From: Topomyia yanbarensis
Lineage: Eukaryota; Arthropoda; Insecta; Diptera; Culicidae
Reading direction: 5' to 3'
DNA: 64,000 nt
NCBI RefSeq assembly: GCF_030247195.1
Contig: NC_080672.1
Span: forward strand, 312,072,127 to 312,136,126
In this document: one piece after another, positions 49,700 to 59,643 of the stretch
Position numbering within the stretch: position 1 is the first letter of the stretch
Layout: each line of letters begins with the position of its first letter
Made by a program: the position numbers and the translations under genes
Notes under the pieces: generated by a model
Database searches by the model: none
Seen by the model: only the letters and a program-made list of their open reading frames with translations
What the model was told of the DNA's origin: nothing

Positions 49700-51022
49700 T
49701 AGAGATGGTCGGGTTTCATTTTTTTCGAACCCGAACCCAACCCGAACCCGAGAGCTTGAAAATTGAAAAACCCGAACCCGACCCGAGCCCGAAATTATAA
49801 AATTTGAAAAACCCGCACCCGACCCGAGCCCGAAAATTTTAAAATAAGAAAACCCGGACCCGACCCGTACCCGAGAATGAAAATTTTGTAAAACCCGAAC
49901 CCGACCCGACCCCGAGAATTTTAAAATTTGAAAACCCTAACCCGACCCGAACCCGAAATTTTTTAATTTGAGAAACCCGATCCGAACCCAACTTGTTAAT
50001 ATGGAGAATCCACCAGAGATCTCGAAGATTTTTAATTTTAGGCACCCTAAGCTCATCCTACAATAGTAGAATCATTCGAATATGAAGTAGCACCATTAGT
50101 TCTTGGCTACGAATGTATCCCAAAAAACCGTTTACTTAGAGAAAAAGTCACGAAACCGTTGTAGGGTTAATGGACAATTATTATTCAATATATAGCAAAA
50201 AGTACTACCATTAAGTGCACTCGCAACACCCACTGTTCGATTGCTCGCGACTGTCAAAACGACCAATCAGGAGCGGATCAATAGATTGGTTTTTATTGTT
50301 CCTACTTTCCGTAGATTTCTACTCGCTTTGCTTTGGACACTAGTTGCTGTACGCTTTAGCTGAGTTTTACGCGTTTACTTTGACCGCGGCCTACGTATCG
50401 GTTTTAAAATACCTGTCGAAATTAGTATTTTAAAACAGAAAGTTGAACCAATATTTCCCGATAAATTCCTGTTGACTTAATTTATTACTAATTATCATTA
50501 AAAATAAATCGCAAAGAGATTTTAGATGTGAGACACGAATTGTTGAATGCTCATGAATGTTCTTTTAAAACATAAAATAATTCAGTCAGTTTGCGAATCT
50601 GAAGAGACAGAATTTTATACAAGAATGAAAAAATACTATATTTGAGTATTCTAGCGATTTAAAGGTGCTACCATTTGGTACGGTTATATGTGTCTTCCAT
50701 TCGTATCACGAAGTATAAAAAAAGGCTAGGTTTTGTGTATAGACAGCGTCAAGAAATGGTTGGGTTGTTTTGTTCAAAACCCGACCCCGACCCGACCCCG
50801 ACAATTTCTAATTTGAAAAACCCGAGCCCGACCCGAGCCCGAAAGTTCAAAATTTTAAAAACCCGGACCCGACCCGAGCCCGAGAATTTCAAATTTCAAA
50901 ACCCGGAACCCGACCCGAACCCGAGAAGCTTAAATTTATAGAACCCTAACCCGACCCGAAACCCGTCGGGTTCGGGTCGGGTCCGGGTTTCGGGTCTAAA
51001 AACCCGAACCCGACCATCTCTA
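49700..51022. mobile_element. 1.32-kb non-autonomous hAT-type element with CCCGA arrays
   Basis: The inverted ends are TAGAGATGGTCGGGTT on the left and its exact complement AACCCGACCATCTCTA on the right. They are flanked by the 8-bp duplication atttccac (49,692-49,699 and 51,023-51,030). An 8-bp duplication with TAGxG-like ends is the hAT pattern. Uninterrupted neighbouring units of the host tandem repeat show the empty site (aatttccactactgatc). Inside are two direct-orientation arrays of ~40-bp units built on aacccgaacccgacccgag (49,730-49,985 and 50,780-50,960) around ~790 bp of unrelated AT-rich sequence. No transposase frame is present. Confidence 0.9.
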
Positions 51023-51777
51023 ATTTCCACTACTGATCACGGAAATTTCTTGAAAACACATGGCAATAAAATTTTCTTCTTCTGATGAATGCAGGATAGG
51101 GAAACAGAATCATTCTGCAAGGATTCTTTCTATAAAAAACAATTTGATCGTCTCCTATTTTTTCCAATCCACCAATTTCCACTACTGATCACGGAAATTA
51201 CTTGAAAAAACATGGCAATAAAATTTTCTTCTTCTAATGGATGCAGGATAAGGAAACAGAATCGTTCTGCAAGGTTTCGTAAACAGAAATATTTCTTTCT
51301 ATAAAAATCAATTTTATCGTCCTACCAATTTTTTCCAACCATCCAATTTCCACTAATGATCATGGAAATTTCTTGAAAACACATGGCAATAAAATTTTCT
51401 TCTTCTGAGGAATGCAGGATAGGGAAACAGAATTATTCTGCCAGGATTCTTTCTATAAAAATCAATTTTATCGTCTTACCATTTTTTCCAACCCACCAAT
51501 TTCCACTACTGATCATGGAAATTTCTTGAAAACACATGGCAATAAAATTTTCTTCTTCTGATGGATACAGGATAGGCCAACAAAATCATCCTGCAAGGTT
51601 TCCTAAGCAAAAACAATTGTTTCAATGGAAATCAGTTTTATTGTCCTCTCAATTTTTCCAACCCACCAATTTCCACTACTGATCATGGAAATTTCTTGAA
51701 AATACATGGCATTAAAATTTTCTTCTTCTGATGAATGCATGATAGGGAAACAGAATCATTCTGCAAGGATTCTTTCT

Positions 51778-52130
51778 GTTACTATGTTTTAATTGCCGCA
51801 AGGTTCTACTGTATCGATTTTGTTGGCTATTTTCGGCAAATTTGAGACTAAGAGAAACGGTCGGCGTCGGCGGTAAAACATGATGATGAGTTATGTTCTA
51901 CCATAGACCATGCGGTAGACTTGGGTGAAACGCCCAACTCCTACTCTGCAGAAGACAAAGAATTCTTCACATTTCCTTTCGATCATGCCCATATGAGCCT
52001 GCCTAGTTCTAGTTTTCCGTTCTAAGTTTATAACTGATTCGCTCTAGAATACCTATCCGTCTTTCAATTTCATTGCTTTCGTTTCTCTTAGTCTTAAATT
52101 TGCCGAAAATAGCCAACAAAATCGATACAG
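51778..52130 (+). mobile_element. Hairpin element with long target duplication, copy b
   Basis: It is inserted into a unit of the ~170-bp repeat with an exact 13-bp duplication, aaggattctttct (51,765-51,777 and 52,131-52,143); the intact site is visible at about 51,120-51,135. The left end has the full terminus gttactatgttttaattgcc; the right ends at atcgatacag. The centre matches copy a (ggcgtcggcggtaaaacatg ... atgcggtagacttggg) in the same orientation. Much of the left arm is deleted here, and much of the right arm in copy a. Confidence 0.85.
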
Positions 52131-52539
52131 AAGGATTCTTTCTATAAAAATCAATTTGATCGTCCTCCCATTTTTTTCCAACCCACCAATTTCCACTGGT
52201 GATCATGGAAATTTCTTGAAAACACAAGGCAATAAAATTTTCTTCTTCTGATGGATACAGGATAGGCCAACAAAATCATCCGGCAAGAATTCCTAAGCAA
52301 CAACAATTGTTTCAATAGAAATTAATTTTATTGTCCTCTCAATTTTTCCAACCCACCAATTATTACTAATGATCATGGAAATTACTTGAAAACACATGGC
52401 AATAAAATTTTCTTCTTCTGATGGATGCAGGATAGGGAAACAGAATCATTCTGCATGGATTCTTTCTATCAAAATCAATTTGATAATCCTCCCAAATTTT
52501 TTCCCACCTTCCTATTTTGGGATATCGCAATAAAAAAGT

Positions 52540-53180
52540 GTGTGCTCACTAGCGCCGCGTTGAGGGTGAAATCCAATTTAATCATTACATCATTAAATAG
52601 TCCTTGCCCCAGTAACAATTTAGGCTTTATGGTGGTTTTATAGCCACTCATACAACCTAGATTGCACTTGTAGCGTGCTATAAGACTTCAATTGTGACTT
52701 GGATTACATTCCAGAAAACGTCATTTTCCTAAATTAATAAACTTTACCTAACATGAATTGGAAGTTTTAGTTTCCCTAGCGCCGCCTGATGGGCGAATTC
52801 TGTAATTATCTATTCGCCGTCGGGTAGCACTCGACTCACTGATGAATATTGCCGAAGACATCACACTTCTAAATAATGTTCTCGAGATTCAGAAATTGAA
52901 AAATAATACATGCTCACTAGTGCCGCCTGGTCTATCTATTTCAATTAGTTTTGTCCATAATCGCGTAGCTCTTAATCTTCTCTAAATTTTTCCGAGAACA
53001 CCATCTCCTCTAAGTTATTAGACGTTTGTGACATACTAAATTCCACATTGTGCTGAAAGCTGGTACGCTCACGTTAAACTTATTCAATGATAGTTGCGTT
53101 TACGAGAGGTTAGATTTATTTACTCTATTGTATTGCACCCCTGGCGCTGCAGTTATCAATTAATTGGATATCCAATTGCT
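52540..53180 (+). repeat. Degenerate ~130-bp tandem repeat (CTAGCGCCGCCTG)
   Basis: Unit starts are near 52,547 (actagcgccgcgttgagggtga), 52,786 (ctagcgccgcctgatgggcga), 52,917 (actagtgccgcctggtctatc) and 53,147 (ctggcgctgcagttatcaatt). The first interval is ~137 bp once the mini-MITE at 52,607-52,702 is removed. Blocks like 'gaagacatcac' and 'gagaacaccatct' mark unit ends. I recall similar units from mosquito genomes. Confidence 0.6.
52607..52702 (-). mobile_element. 96-bp mini-MITE (CCCAAGTAACAA family), copy 2
   Basis: Reverse-complement match to 11,959-12,057, with palindromic ends CCCCAGTAACAATTTAGGC and AATTGTGACTTGG. It interrupts a unit of the ~130-bp repeat, which supports a discrete insertion. 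Confidence 0.75.
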
Positions 53181-55235
53181 CTCAATTATAGGTCTAAGCA
53201 AACACAAAACAACTTTACCAAATAAAGTATGGTGCTAAATGTTAACTCAGATAAAATATTCGAACCCCAATTAGTCGAAATCCCATAGGCTAAGTGAATT
53301 CTATTAGTTGGGTACCGCACAATACGAATCCACGTAGTAGGAATCAGCGTAGTAGGAGACCCGACTGTTTCAAAATTCAGTATGTAGACAACCTTGGAGA
53401 ACTTTTTTATCATTTGTGGAATTATAAAAAATCCATATTGGAAATTGTAAAACAAAACGATGAAAAATTAATTGCGCAATTCAGAAAAAATATTATTCCT
53501 CAAAGAGCTCAAAATTAACCAAGTAAGTACATATTCTTCTGTCAGGAGTGCTACCGCCAGTTGCTGGACGTAGTCCTGGTAGCACAATCTTCCTGACCAA
53601 TATAACTACTAAAGCATTTTCTGTTGATTTGAAAGTAATCGATTTGGATTTCAGATCCTTTGTCAGGTGATCTACAGGGAGTCATGTGGGTATTTTTAAA
53701 ACTACGTGACAGATTTGTGTTTTCCAACGTTGGAATATTCAAACAAATCCATTCAGTCAATCCTTTAGACGTATTCAGCGAGAATGGGTTTATGGTAGTT
53801 CAAACTACGCATATCATTTACAATACACGATTTATCGTATCTTTTCTATAAATCGTTGTAAGACAATGGAAGTGTAGTAAGTAAATTGATTAGAGAGAGC
53901 CAAATAAAAGTTTTTCAAAAATTCAACGGAAAAAATGAAATTGATCTAATTATTATTTCCTTATTTCAATGAACTTTAACATTCAATAAAGCGATAAAAT
54001 ATTATCAAGTGATTCATTTTCAATCGTCCTGGTCGGGACTATTGATTAATTCATAAATGAAATACGATACGGCCGTTATAAAATATACTTCCTGAAAAAC
54101 TCAAATTTTCATGGCGTAATAACGCTATGGAAACAAAAAAAAAGTTGTTGCTTTCAGCGTGATTTTCGTGATACCTACTCTCGAATCTCAATAAAACAAA
54201 AGAAAAAGAAATATTATCAAAATAAATATATTTTTTTGGTTTACAATCTCGCAAAATGCGTTATTTAAAATTTTTTAAATCCAAGTATCAGTATGATAAT
54301 TATTCCATGAGAATCTGAAGAAACTTTGCTAAGATTTCTTGCATTTCTGAAAACACGAAACAACATCTGTGTTCAAAAATGTTTCAAAGCAGTCAAATCC
54401 AGTATAAAAATTAATTATAGGGATCCCAAAAAATCGTTCGTTGGTATTTGTGGAATGTCGAAAATATTTGCTTCAACTGTTATAAATTTCATCAGGTTTT
54501 CATCAATGCTGTGTGGAAATCGGTTTCTGAGAAATAAAACCAATCTTACAAAAAATTGTGACATGTGATAATTTATGGAACTTCTAAATAATTTTCAATA
54601 TGGCTAGCCTCCATTATTGTTTTGAATAAAGCCAAAGATGTTTTTAAATATGTGTTATCAATTCAACACAAAACCGTTGGTTTCAAACGATCATCGATTT
54701 CAAAATCATCAAATGTCAACATGCAAATTCAAAATAGAAAATGTTTTTCCATTATTTGGCGTATAAAGACAAATAGCATCGCGGTTTGTTTCAGTCTAGT
54801 AAAATAATAAAATATCATAGATCTCTCAAGAGAATCGAAAATCATCAAGTGTCAATGAAGAAATTTATTTGAAATCATTTTCAACTATTTCTACATTCAG
54901 AATTACTCAAAAACAGTTGTGCTAAAAGCTTTCGATATTTCGAGCTTTCGTAGCACGCCATCTGCATCAACCCAAGGATAACTTTTAGTACACTTGTTTT
55001 TCTTTTCGTATCTTTCCACGCTGTTTCGCGTGCGACGGTACACTGCGTATCGCGAGGAAAATTGAAAAACGCTGTTATGAAGTTTTCCAAAACGATTTTT
55101 TCTTTGTACCATCAGATTCCTTGGTTTCTAACGAATCCGTACATATGCAACACTTGGGTAGTTTTGTAGGAAATATCGAAGAAACAACAGGTTAAAAATA
55201 TTGCTCCACTTTTGCGCACCTATACATACAAATTT
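53181..55235. other. Right interior of the TTAA element, no gene supported
   Basis: The hairpin gtcaggagtgctacc (53,541-53,555) with ggtagcac...ttcctgac (53,578-53,597) is the main local structure. Frames such as 54,326-54,568 and 54,622-54,807 show no domain, and none resembles a transposase core. Confidence 0.35.
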
Positions 55236-55239
55236 TACT

Positions 55240-55560
55240 TTAGTTGTGTCTGTGCGGGTGGAAAAACTGCTTCTAGTAAATTGGAAATTTTTCAATGAAA
55301 AGTGGAAAATATGGAAAATCGGAGAAAATCACGTCCTAGAAAAATTGTTTAGCTATGTTGTATTGGAAAAATCAAAATTTTAAACACATGATTGCAAAAA
55401 CTGTGTGCTTTTTCAACCGGAAAAAGCACACAGTTTTCCGAGTTGGAAAATTTTGAATTTTCCATTTCGGCCAATTCATAGTAAAAACAATTATCTAGGT
55501 CGTGATTTTTTTCTTTTTTCCATATTTTGTCATTTTCTTTGAAAATAAAATAAAAAACCG
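55240..55560. repeat. Long subterminal inverted repeat in the TTAA element
   Basis: Arms of ~150 bp meet at a perfect 18-bp stem, aaaactgtgtgctttttc (55,397-55,414) with gaaaaagcacacagtttt (55,420-55,437). Further out gaaaatcacgtcctag pairs with ctaggtcgtgattttt, and aatatggaaaatcgg with the ctttttttccatatt region. The structure stops short of the TTAA end at 55,587. Confidence 0.7.
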
Positions 55561-56535
55561 CAAAAAAACACGAAAAATGGCGGATTGCCCGACGGGGGCC
55601 TTAATATATGTCGTTAAATGTTCTGGAGCTATTTATTCATAACTTACGCAGTAACTGTCAAATTGAGTGAATACAGTTGAGTTCTAGTCTTTTGTTAAAA
55701 CTATTTTGATCAGAATTTGGTGTAGTACTGATTTATCTTAAGCGTAAGCGATATTACCCAAAAATAAGATCACTTTAAAATGAACCATAAACGCGAAAAA
55801 AAGGTTTTTAAATTATGTTTTATGACCTAAGCTACCTGAAAACACACCATCGAAAAAAAACCGTTAGCCATCCTATTTATTAGTATATGTAATTAAACAT
55901 TCCACTAAGACACTCAAAGGTTTTATTTTAAAAATCAAAGAAAATGTAGTTTTCCTATCAAGTAACCCAATTATGAATCTAACGTTACAAAATTTTTCCA
56001 ACACATACTTGATCCGTTAAAACTAAATAAAAATTTAGGAAGCACCCTAATGAGGTGTAAATCAATTCGTTTCGGCCTAAATTCAGCTTAGCATAATTAC
56101 TACTAAAAATTGTTTGACTCGAAAAGATGAAATACTCACTTTTGAGCCACCCTAATAAGTAGTACAATTAATTCCTAATATATTTCATAATTAAAAAAGG
56201 AATTCAGCGTACAAATATTTTAACAGGTGTTAATATCCAAAAAGATTTGACGCACAAAAATTAATATTAAAACATTTTAAGAACAATTTCGATAATATAT
56301 AAATATTTTTGAGACACCCTAATGAATAGTAAATGTGTACTTTTAATGTTTTAACAACAAAAACGAATTCAGCGTGCCGAAATAACATTAAACTGTCTTA
56401 TTTGACGAATACAGAAAAAACTTTGATTTTATTCCACCTTTTATTCTAAGTCATGCCACTGCGCGGCGCTAGCTTAGTCCTGTCACTAAGTTAGTGTCGG
56501 CTTCTGATGAGATGAAAATTTTATACCTAATTTAG

Positions 56536-57325
56536 TTTGAGGTCTTGTGCCATAAACGCTCAAATGTGTTTTTTTTAAGAAGTGCCTATATTTTGCAAAT
56601 AATTTTCAAATTATGCGCTTCATTGTAGGTAAACGGTAAACTTCTACAAATTATTTTATTGTTATCAGGAATCAGAATATATTGGCTCAAATGGCACGTT
56701 CCCCGTACATAGTCGGGGATTCGTGCCTCAAATAATGGAAAAAACAGTCAGAATATAATAATTTGCAATCCACCATACTATTTTCACCATGTAAGGAATG
56801 TAGTGCAAAAAGCATTCAGTATGTAGGACTGCACGTAGCACTTCTTTCGTAGCACGATTTAAACATGATTTTTTTTATTTAATTCGTTTATTGACACATA
56901 TCATTGAGGTAGCTTAGCACAGCCGTTGGTCTTTATATTTGCAATATTTTAAAATAAAAATAAATAAACACAAATATTCTTAAGTGTCCGTCGGATCTCT
57001 CGCGTACGCAACTTACAATTGCACGAGGAGAACTTCTTTCGCGGCGGGGAAATATTTGTTTGCTCACCTAGTGCATCATTATCATCACATTCATTTCTTT
57101 CTTGTTATCGTTCACGTCCGCCTTGGTGCTGTCGATCAGATGTTCTTGCTAGTCTCATGCACCTACGAGTTAGGAGCATAAACCCGCCGTCATAGGTATT
57201 AGCTTCCTCGCAGATGGGACAGGTTGCTGACGATGCTTTCGCAGTTAATATTATGACCTGAAGCCACAAATTTAGCAACGATGTATGGTTCAAGTAAAGC
57301 TTTTAAATTTGTGTTTTGGATTGCT
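56536..57325. other. Intergenic stretch, nothing firmly recognised
   Basis: A T/A-rich tract at 56,870-56,960 precedes a GC-richer part (56,985-57,260). On the minus strand this could be a retroposon 3' end, but no motif supports it. Confidence 0.3.
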
Positions 57326-57393
57326 GGGAAATTGTATTACAACCGGCCGCCCACCCACCTATGGGTAGGCGGCCGGTTGTAATCCAATTTCCC
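57326..57393. repeat. 68-bp near-perfect palindrome
   Basis: Arms of 32 bp (57,326-57,357 and 57,362-57,393) differ at two positions and enclose a 4-base loop. Core: attacaaccggccgcc against ggcggccggttgtaat. It contains CGGCCG-type self-complementary sites and is strikingly GC-rich for the region. Confidence 0.9.
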
Positions 57394-57899
57394 TAACATC
57401 TTCCCGGCATGGAATACCGTCTGATGACGGTACTGGCTCGTAGAAATCTGCCATTCATGACTGCATAGCACGTTTAGTGCATTTTTGGTTCCATGTGCTT
57501 TGAATTATATAGTCAGATAGGAAGGAAAATGTCTTTCGAGTCGCATTCCAGCCACACATACGCCATTAGGAACATAGTAGTTTCTTCAATGTTTCCGATG
57601 TTCTATTCAATGAGACAATACACGCTAGATCGAGAGGTTGCTAGTTGCCCCGTATGTTAGCTCTGACCAGATCTGCCAGATGATTTTGTAGAAATTCAAA
57701 AAATCTGCATAAATCTGTTTGTACTGATACTCTGCATTAAATCTGTATTCCTTATCAAGTCAGTATCTGCGCTTAAAATCTGTATAATACAAATAAATTT
57801 GTATAAATGGCAGCTCTGGCTCTGACTCGGACAGAAGTAGAAAGCAAGCTGAAACACGAAGTTGAGTATGTGAACCAGAGCTCCCAAAGTGAAATTTTC
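57394..57899. other. Intergenic stretch with an 'atctgcat' rich element
   Basis: 57,665-57,820 repeats variants of 'aaatctgtat/aatctgcat' between 'gatctgccag' and 'atggcagctct'. A similar 'atcagcattaaatcagtatatagaccctggcagctct' occurs at 61,380. It is probably a dispersed MITE; edges uncertain. Confidence 0.35.
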
Positions 57900-58265
57900 A
57901 GTCTATATTTGCATACAAAGTGAAGTGTTGCCCAGTTTTTGTTGAAAACTGATTGTTTTACTGCGCGGAAGAACGTGTCTACGTCGAGTAAAACAACATT
58001 TCAGTATATCAAGATGATGGCACGATCGAGATACGACAACACGATCTGGCACCGCCTACCAAAAATATTGTTATCCAACCCCAGTCTATATTTGCATACA
58101 AAGTGAAGTGTTGCCCAGTTTTTGTTGAAAACTGATTGTTTTACTGCGCGGAAGAACGTGTCTACGTCGAGTAAAACAACATTTCAGTATATCAAGATGA
58201 TGGCACGATCGAGATACGACAACACGATCTGGCACCGCCTACCAAAAATATTGTTATCCAACCCC
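57900..58265 (+). repeat. Exact tandem duplication, 183-bp unit, two copies
   Basis: 57,900-58,082 and 58,083-58,265 read the same from 'agtctatatttgcatac' to 'ttgttatccaacccc', with no difference that I can see. Identity implies a very recent event or an assembly duplication. An open frame (58,122-58,598) crosses the second copy and a MITE and is not supported as a gene. Confidence 0.9.
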
Positions 58266-58375
58266 CTATGTCGAAATACGGTGATGTGGACACTCTTGAG
58301 ACAGATACTTAGTCTTCCCAAGTGCTCCCAGCGGAGTTTGTGTGGAGATAATGTGTCCACACACTTCATACATAA

Positions 58376-58626
58376 GGGACCATTCATAAATTACGTAACG
58401 CAAAAATTGCCCAAAATTGACTCCCCCCTCCCCCCATGTAACAAATTGTCACAAATTTCTCCATCCCCCCCTCCCCTATTACGCAACAAATTCCCAGAAA
58501 TTTTTTTTTTCTTCGGTGAAAACATGTTACGTAACGATCTAGCTAACTCCCCCTCCCTCCTATGTCATAACTTGTTGTACCCCCTCCCCCCCCCCTAAAA
58601 GCGTTACGTAATTTATGAATGGTCCC
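58376..58626. mobile_element. 251-bp Harbinger-like MITE
   Basis: Inverted ends of 26 bp begin GGGACCATTCATAAATTACG on the left and close with the exact complement on the right. They are flanked by TAA (58,373-58,375 and 58,627-58,629), the 3-bp duplication of PIF/Harbinger-type elements. The interior is rich in C runs (cccccctcccccc). I recall this family as widespread in insects. No coding potential. Confidence 0.9.
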
Positions 58627-58629
58627 TAA

Positions 58630-59639
58630 GGGAAAACTTTGTGTAGAAGCTGCTATGGAATTCCTATCTACAACAGCTAAAATCAATACACTATTATCTT
58701 ATTCTAAACCACATTACTGAACCAATAGCTGCAGATCTGGCAGTAACAAAAACTCATTTCACAACGACCGCACCTGATGCCTCCAAATCAACAACCAGTA
58801 CAACAAACAAAACAGAATCCTTGGAGGCACAGTTCAATACAATATTTAATTTCCCTGACAATAAGTCATCCCAAATATCCGTGGAAACCAAGTCTCAGAT
58901 CTCAGATTAAAATAAACAACCGGTGATTTATTTATACTTTATGAATACAGTACTTATTCAGAAACTATGTGTATCCATAGTAATCTCAGAATTACCTGTA
59001 ATGTAAAGCAAGAGTTACAAGCGGAATCAAAAAGTTCTTAGAAGCTAATGAATGCGGTTTACATTGACTGTGGGCCATATAATTGATTTGAAACATGTAT
59101 TGAATACTAATGATGTTCGAGGTCATCTAAAAATTTACTTTGATGCAGGCTTTAATATCTACATAAGTCACCTGTCATTTATTAATAACCCACTTCTAAA
59201 CTAGTCAAAACTCATATTATATTACACATCGCGTCAAAGCGCTCATCATAGCATAAACACATATTCTATATTCCAGCATTTGGAATACAGTCAAGCTTTA
59301 AGTTAGCATTTGAAATGCTTGACAGCACATGCAAAGTTTAGCATTATTGTTAGCTCTATATTCGTAGATAAAACTGATATAACGCCTACAAGCCTCATGG
59401 AACTTTAAAGCATGTGAAAGTTGTATATGTGTGTAGTGCTATTATAGAACAAATACTAAGCCAATATAATGCTAAATTGATGCTGTGGATGCGGTATGAA
59501 TCTTCTTTCTAGAATATTACTTGATATATTTCAAAGTATAGCTGTTGGTATTCGAGATATGGAACTCCATTCATGCCCACTATCGATCCTTTCGCGCCTC
59601 GTATTTTTCATTAGTATTGGCAAGGTTCAGTCTAAAATA
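58630..59639. other. Intergenic stretch, nothing recognised
   Basis: No gene or repeat partner seen. 58,630-58,910 is less AT-rich than what follows. Confidence 0.35.
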
Positions 59640-59643
59640 TTAA

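Larger units (their letters stand above)
49219..52490 (+). repeat. Tandem ~170/152-bp repeat with insertions
   Basis: Units begin near 'gatcatggaaatttcttgaaaacacatgg' at about 49,218, 49,385, 49,555, 51,036, 51,188, 51,360, 51,513, 51,683, 52,203 and 52,376. Spacing is ~170 bp (units with the 'tttcctaagcaaaaacaattg' or 'tttcgtaaacaaaaatattt' segment) or ~152 bp (units lacking it), partly alternating. Two foreign elements interrupt it: a hAT-type one at 49,700-51,022 and a hairpin element at 51,778-52,130. Units are roughly 85-95% alike by eye. Confidence 0.9.
33325..55600. mobile_element. 22.3-kb segment bounded by TTAA and 14-bp inverted ends (piggyBac-like)
   Basis: TTAAGGCCCCCGTCGGGC at 33,321-33,338 is the exact reverse complement of GCCCGACGGGGGCCTTAA at 55,587-55,604. 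The terminal TTAA on each side is the target duplication expected of piggyBac-type transposition, and the 14-bp ends are GGCCCCCGTCGGGC. The flanks 33,304-33,320 and 55,605 onward join into one continuous copy of the outer element, matched by copy 1 at about 424-427, so this is one insertion. No transposase frame is visible inside. Most of the length comes from later satellite growth and nested insertions. The founding element was probably a small non-autonomous one. Confidence 0.75.
31888..56535. mobile_element. TIR element copy 2, split by two nested insertions
   Basis: The left end, CTAAATTAGCTATGG from 31,888, and the right end, closing at 56,535 with CTAATTTAG, form inverted repeats of about 85 bp (shared block CACTAACTTAGTGACAGGACT on the left, its complement on the right). 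The element body is 31,888-32,703, 33,304-33,324 and 55,605-56,535 and aligns with copy 1 (1-1582). Without the inserts it would be about 1.8 kb. The ~100-bp subrepeats recur at 56,040, 56,144 and 56,311. No target duplication could be assigned at the outer ends. No transposase is encoded. Confidence 0.8.

Noticed and set aside
49730..51010. Telomeric or subtelomeric repeat (CCCGA motif)
   Set aside because: The arrays lie inside a bounded hAT-type element with an 8-bp duplication, so they belong to the transposon.
49218..52490. CRISPR-like array
   Set aside because: Units are 150-170 bp without constant short repeats and unique spacers; a eukaryotic tandem repeat fits all features.
58122..58598. 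158-codon open frame
   Set aside because: It begins in the tandem-duplicated 183-bp unit and runs through a C-rich MITE; the C-terminal part is simply translated MITE.
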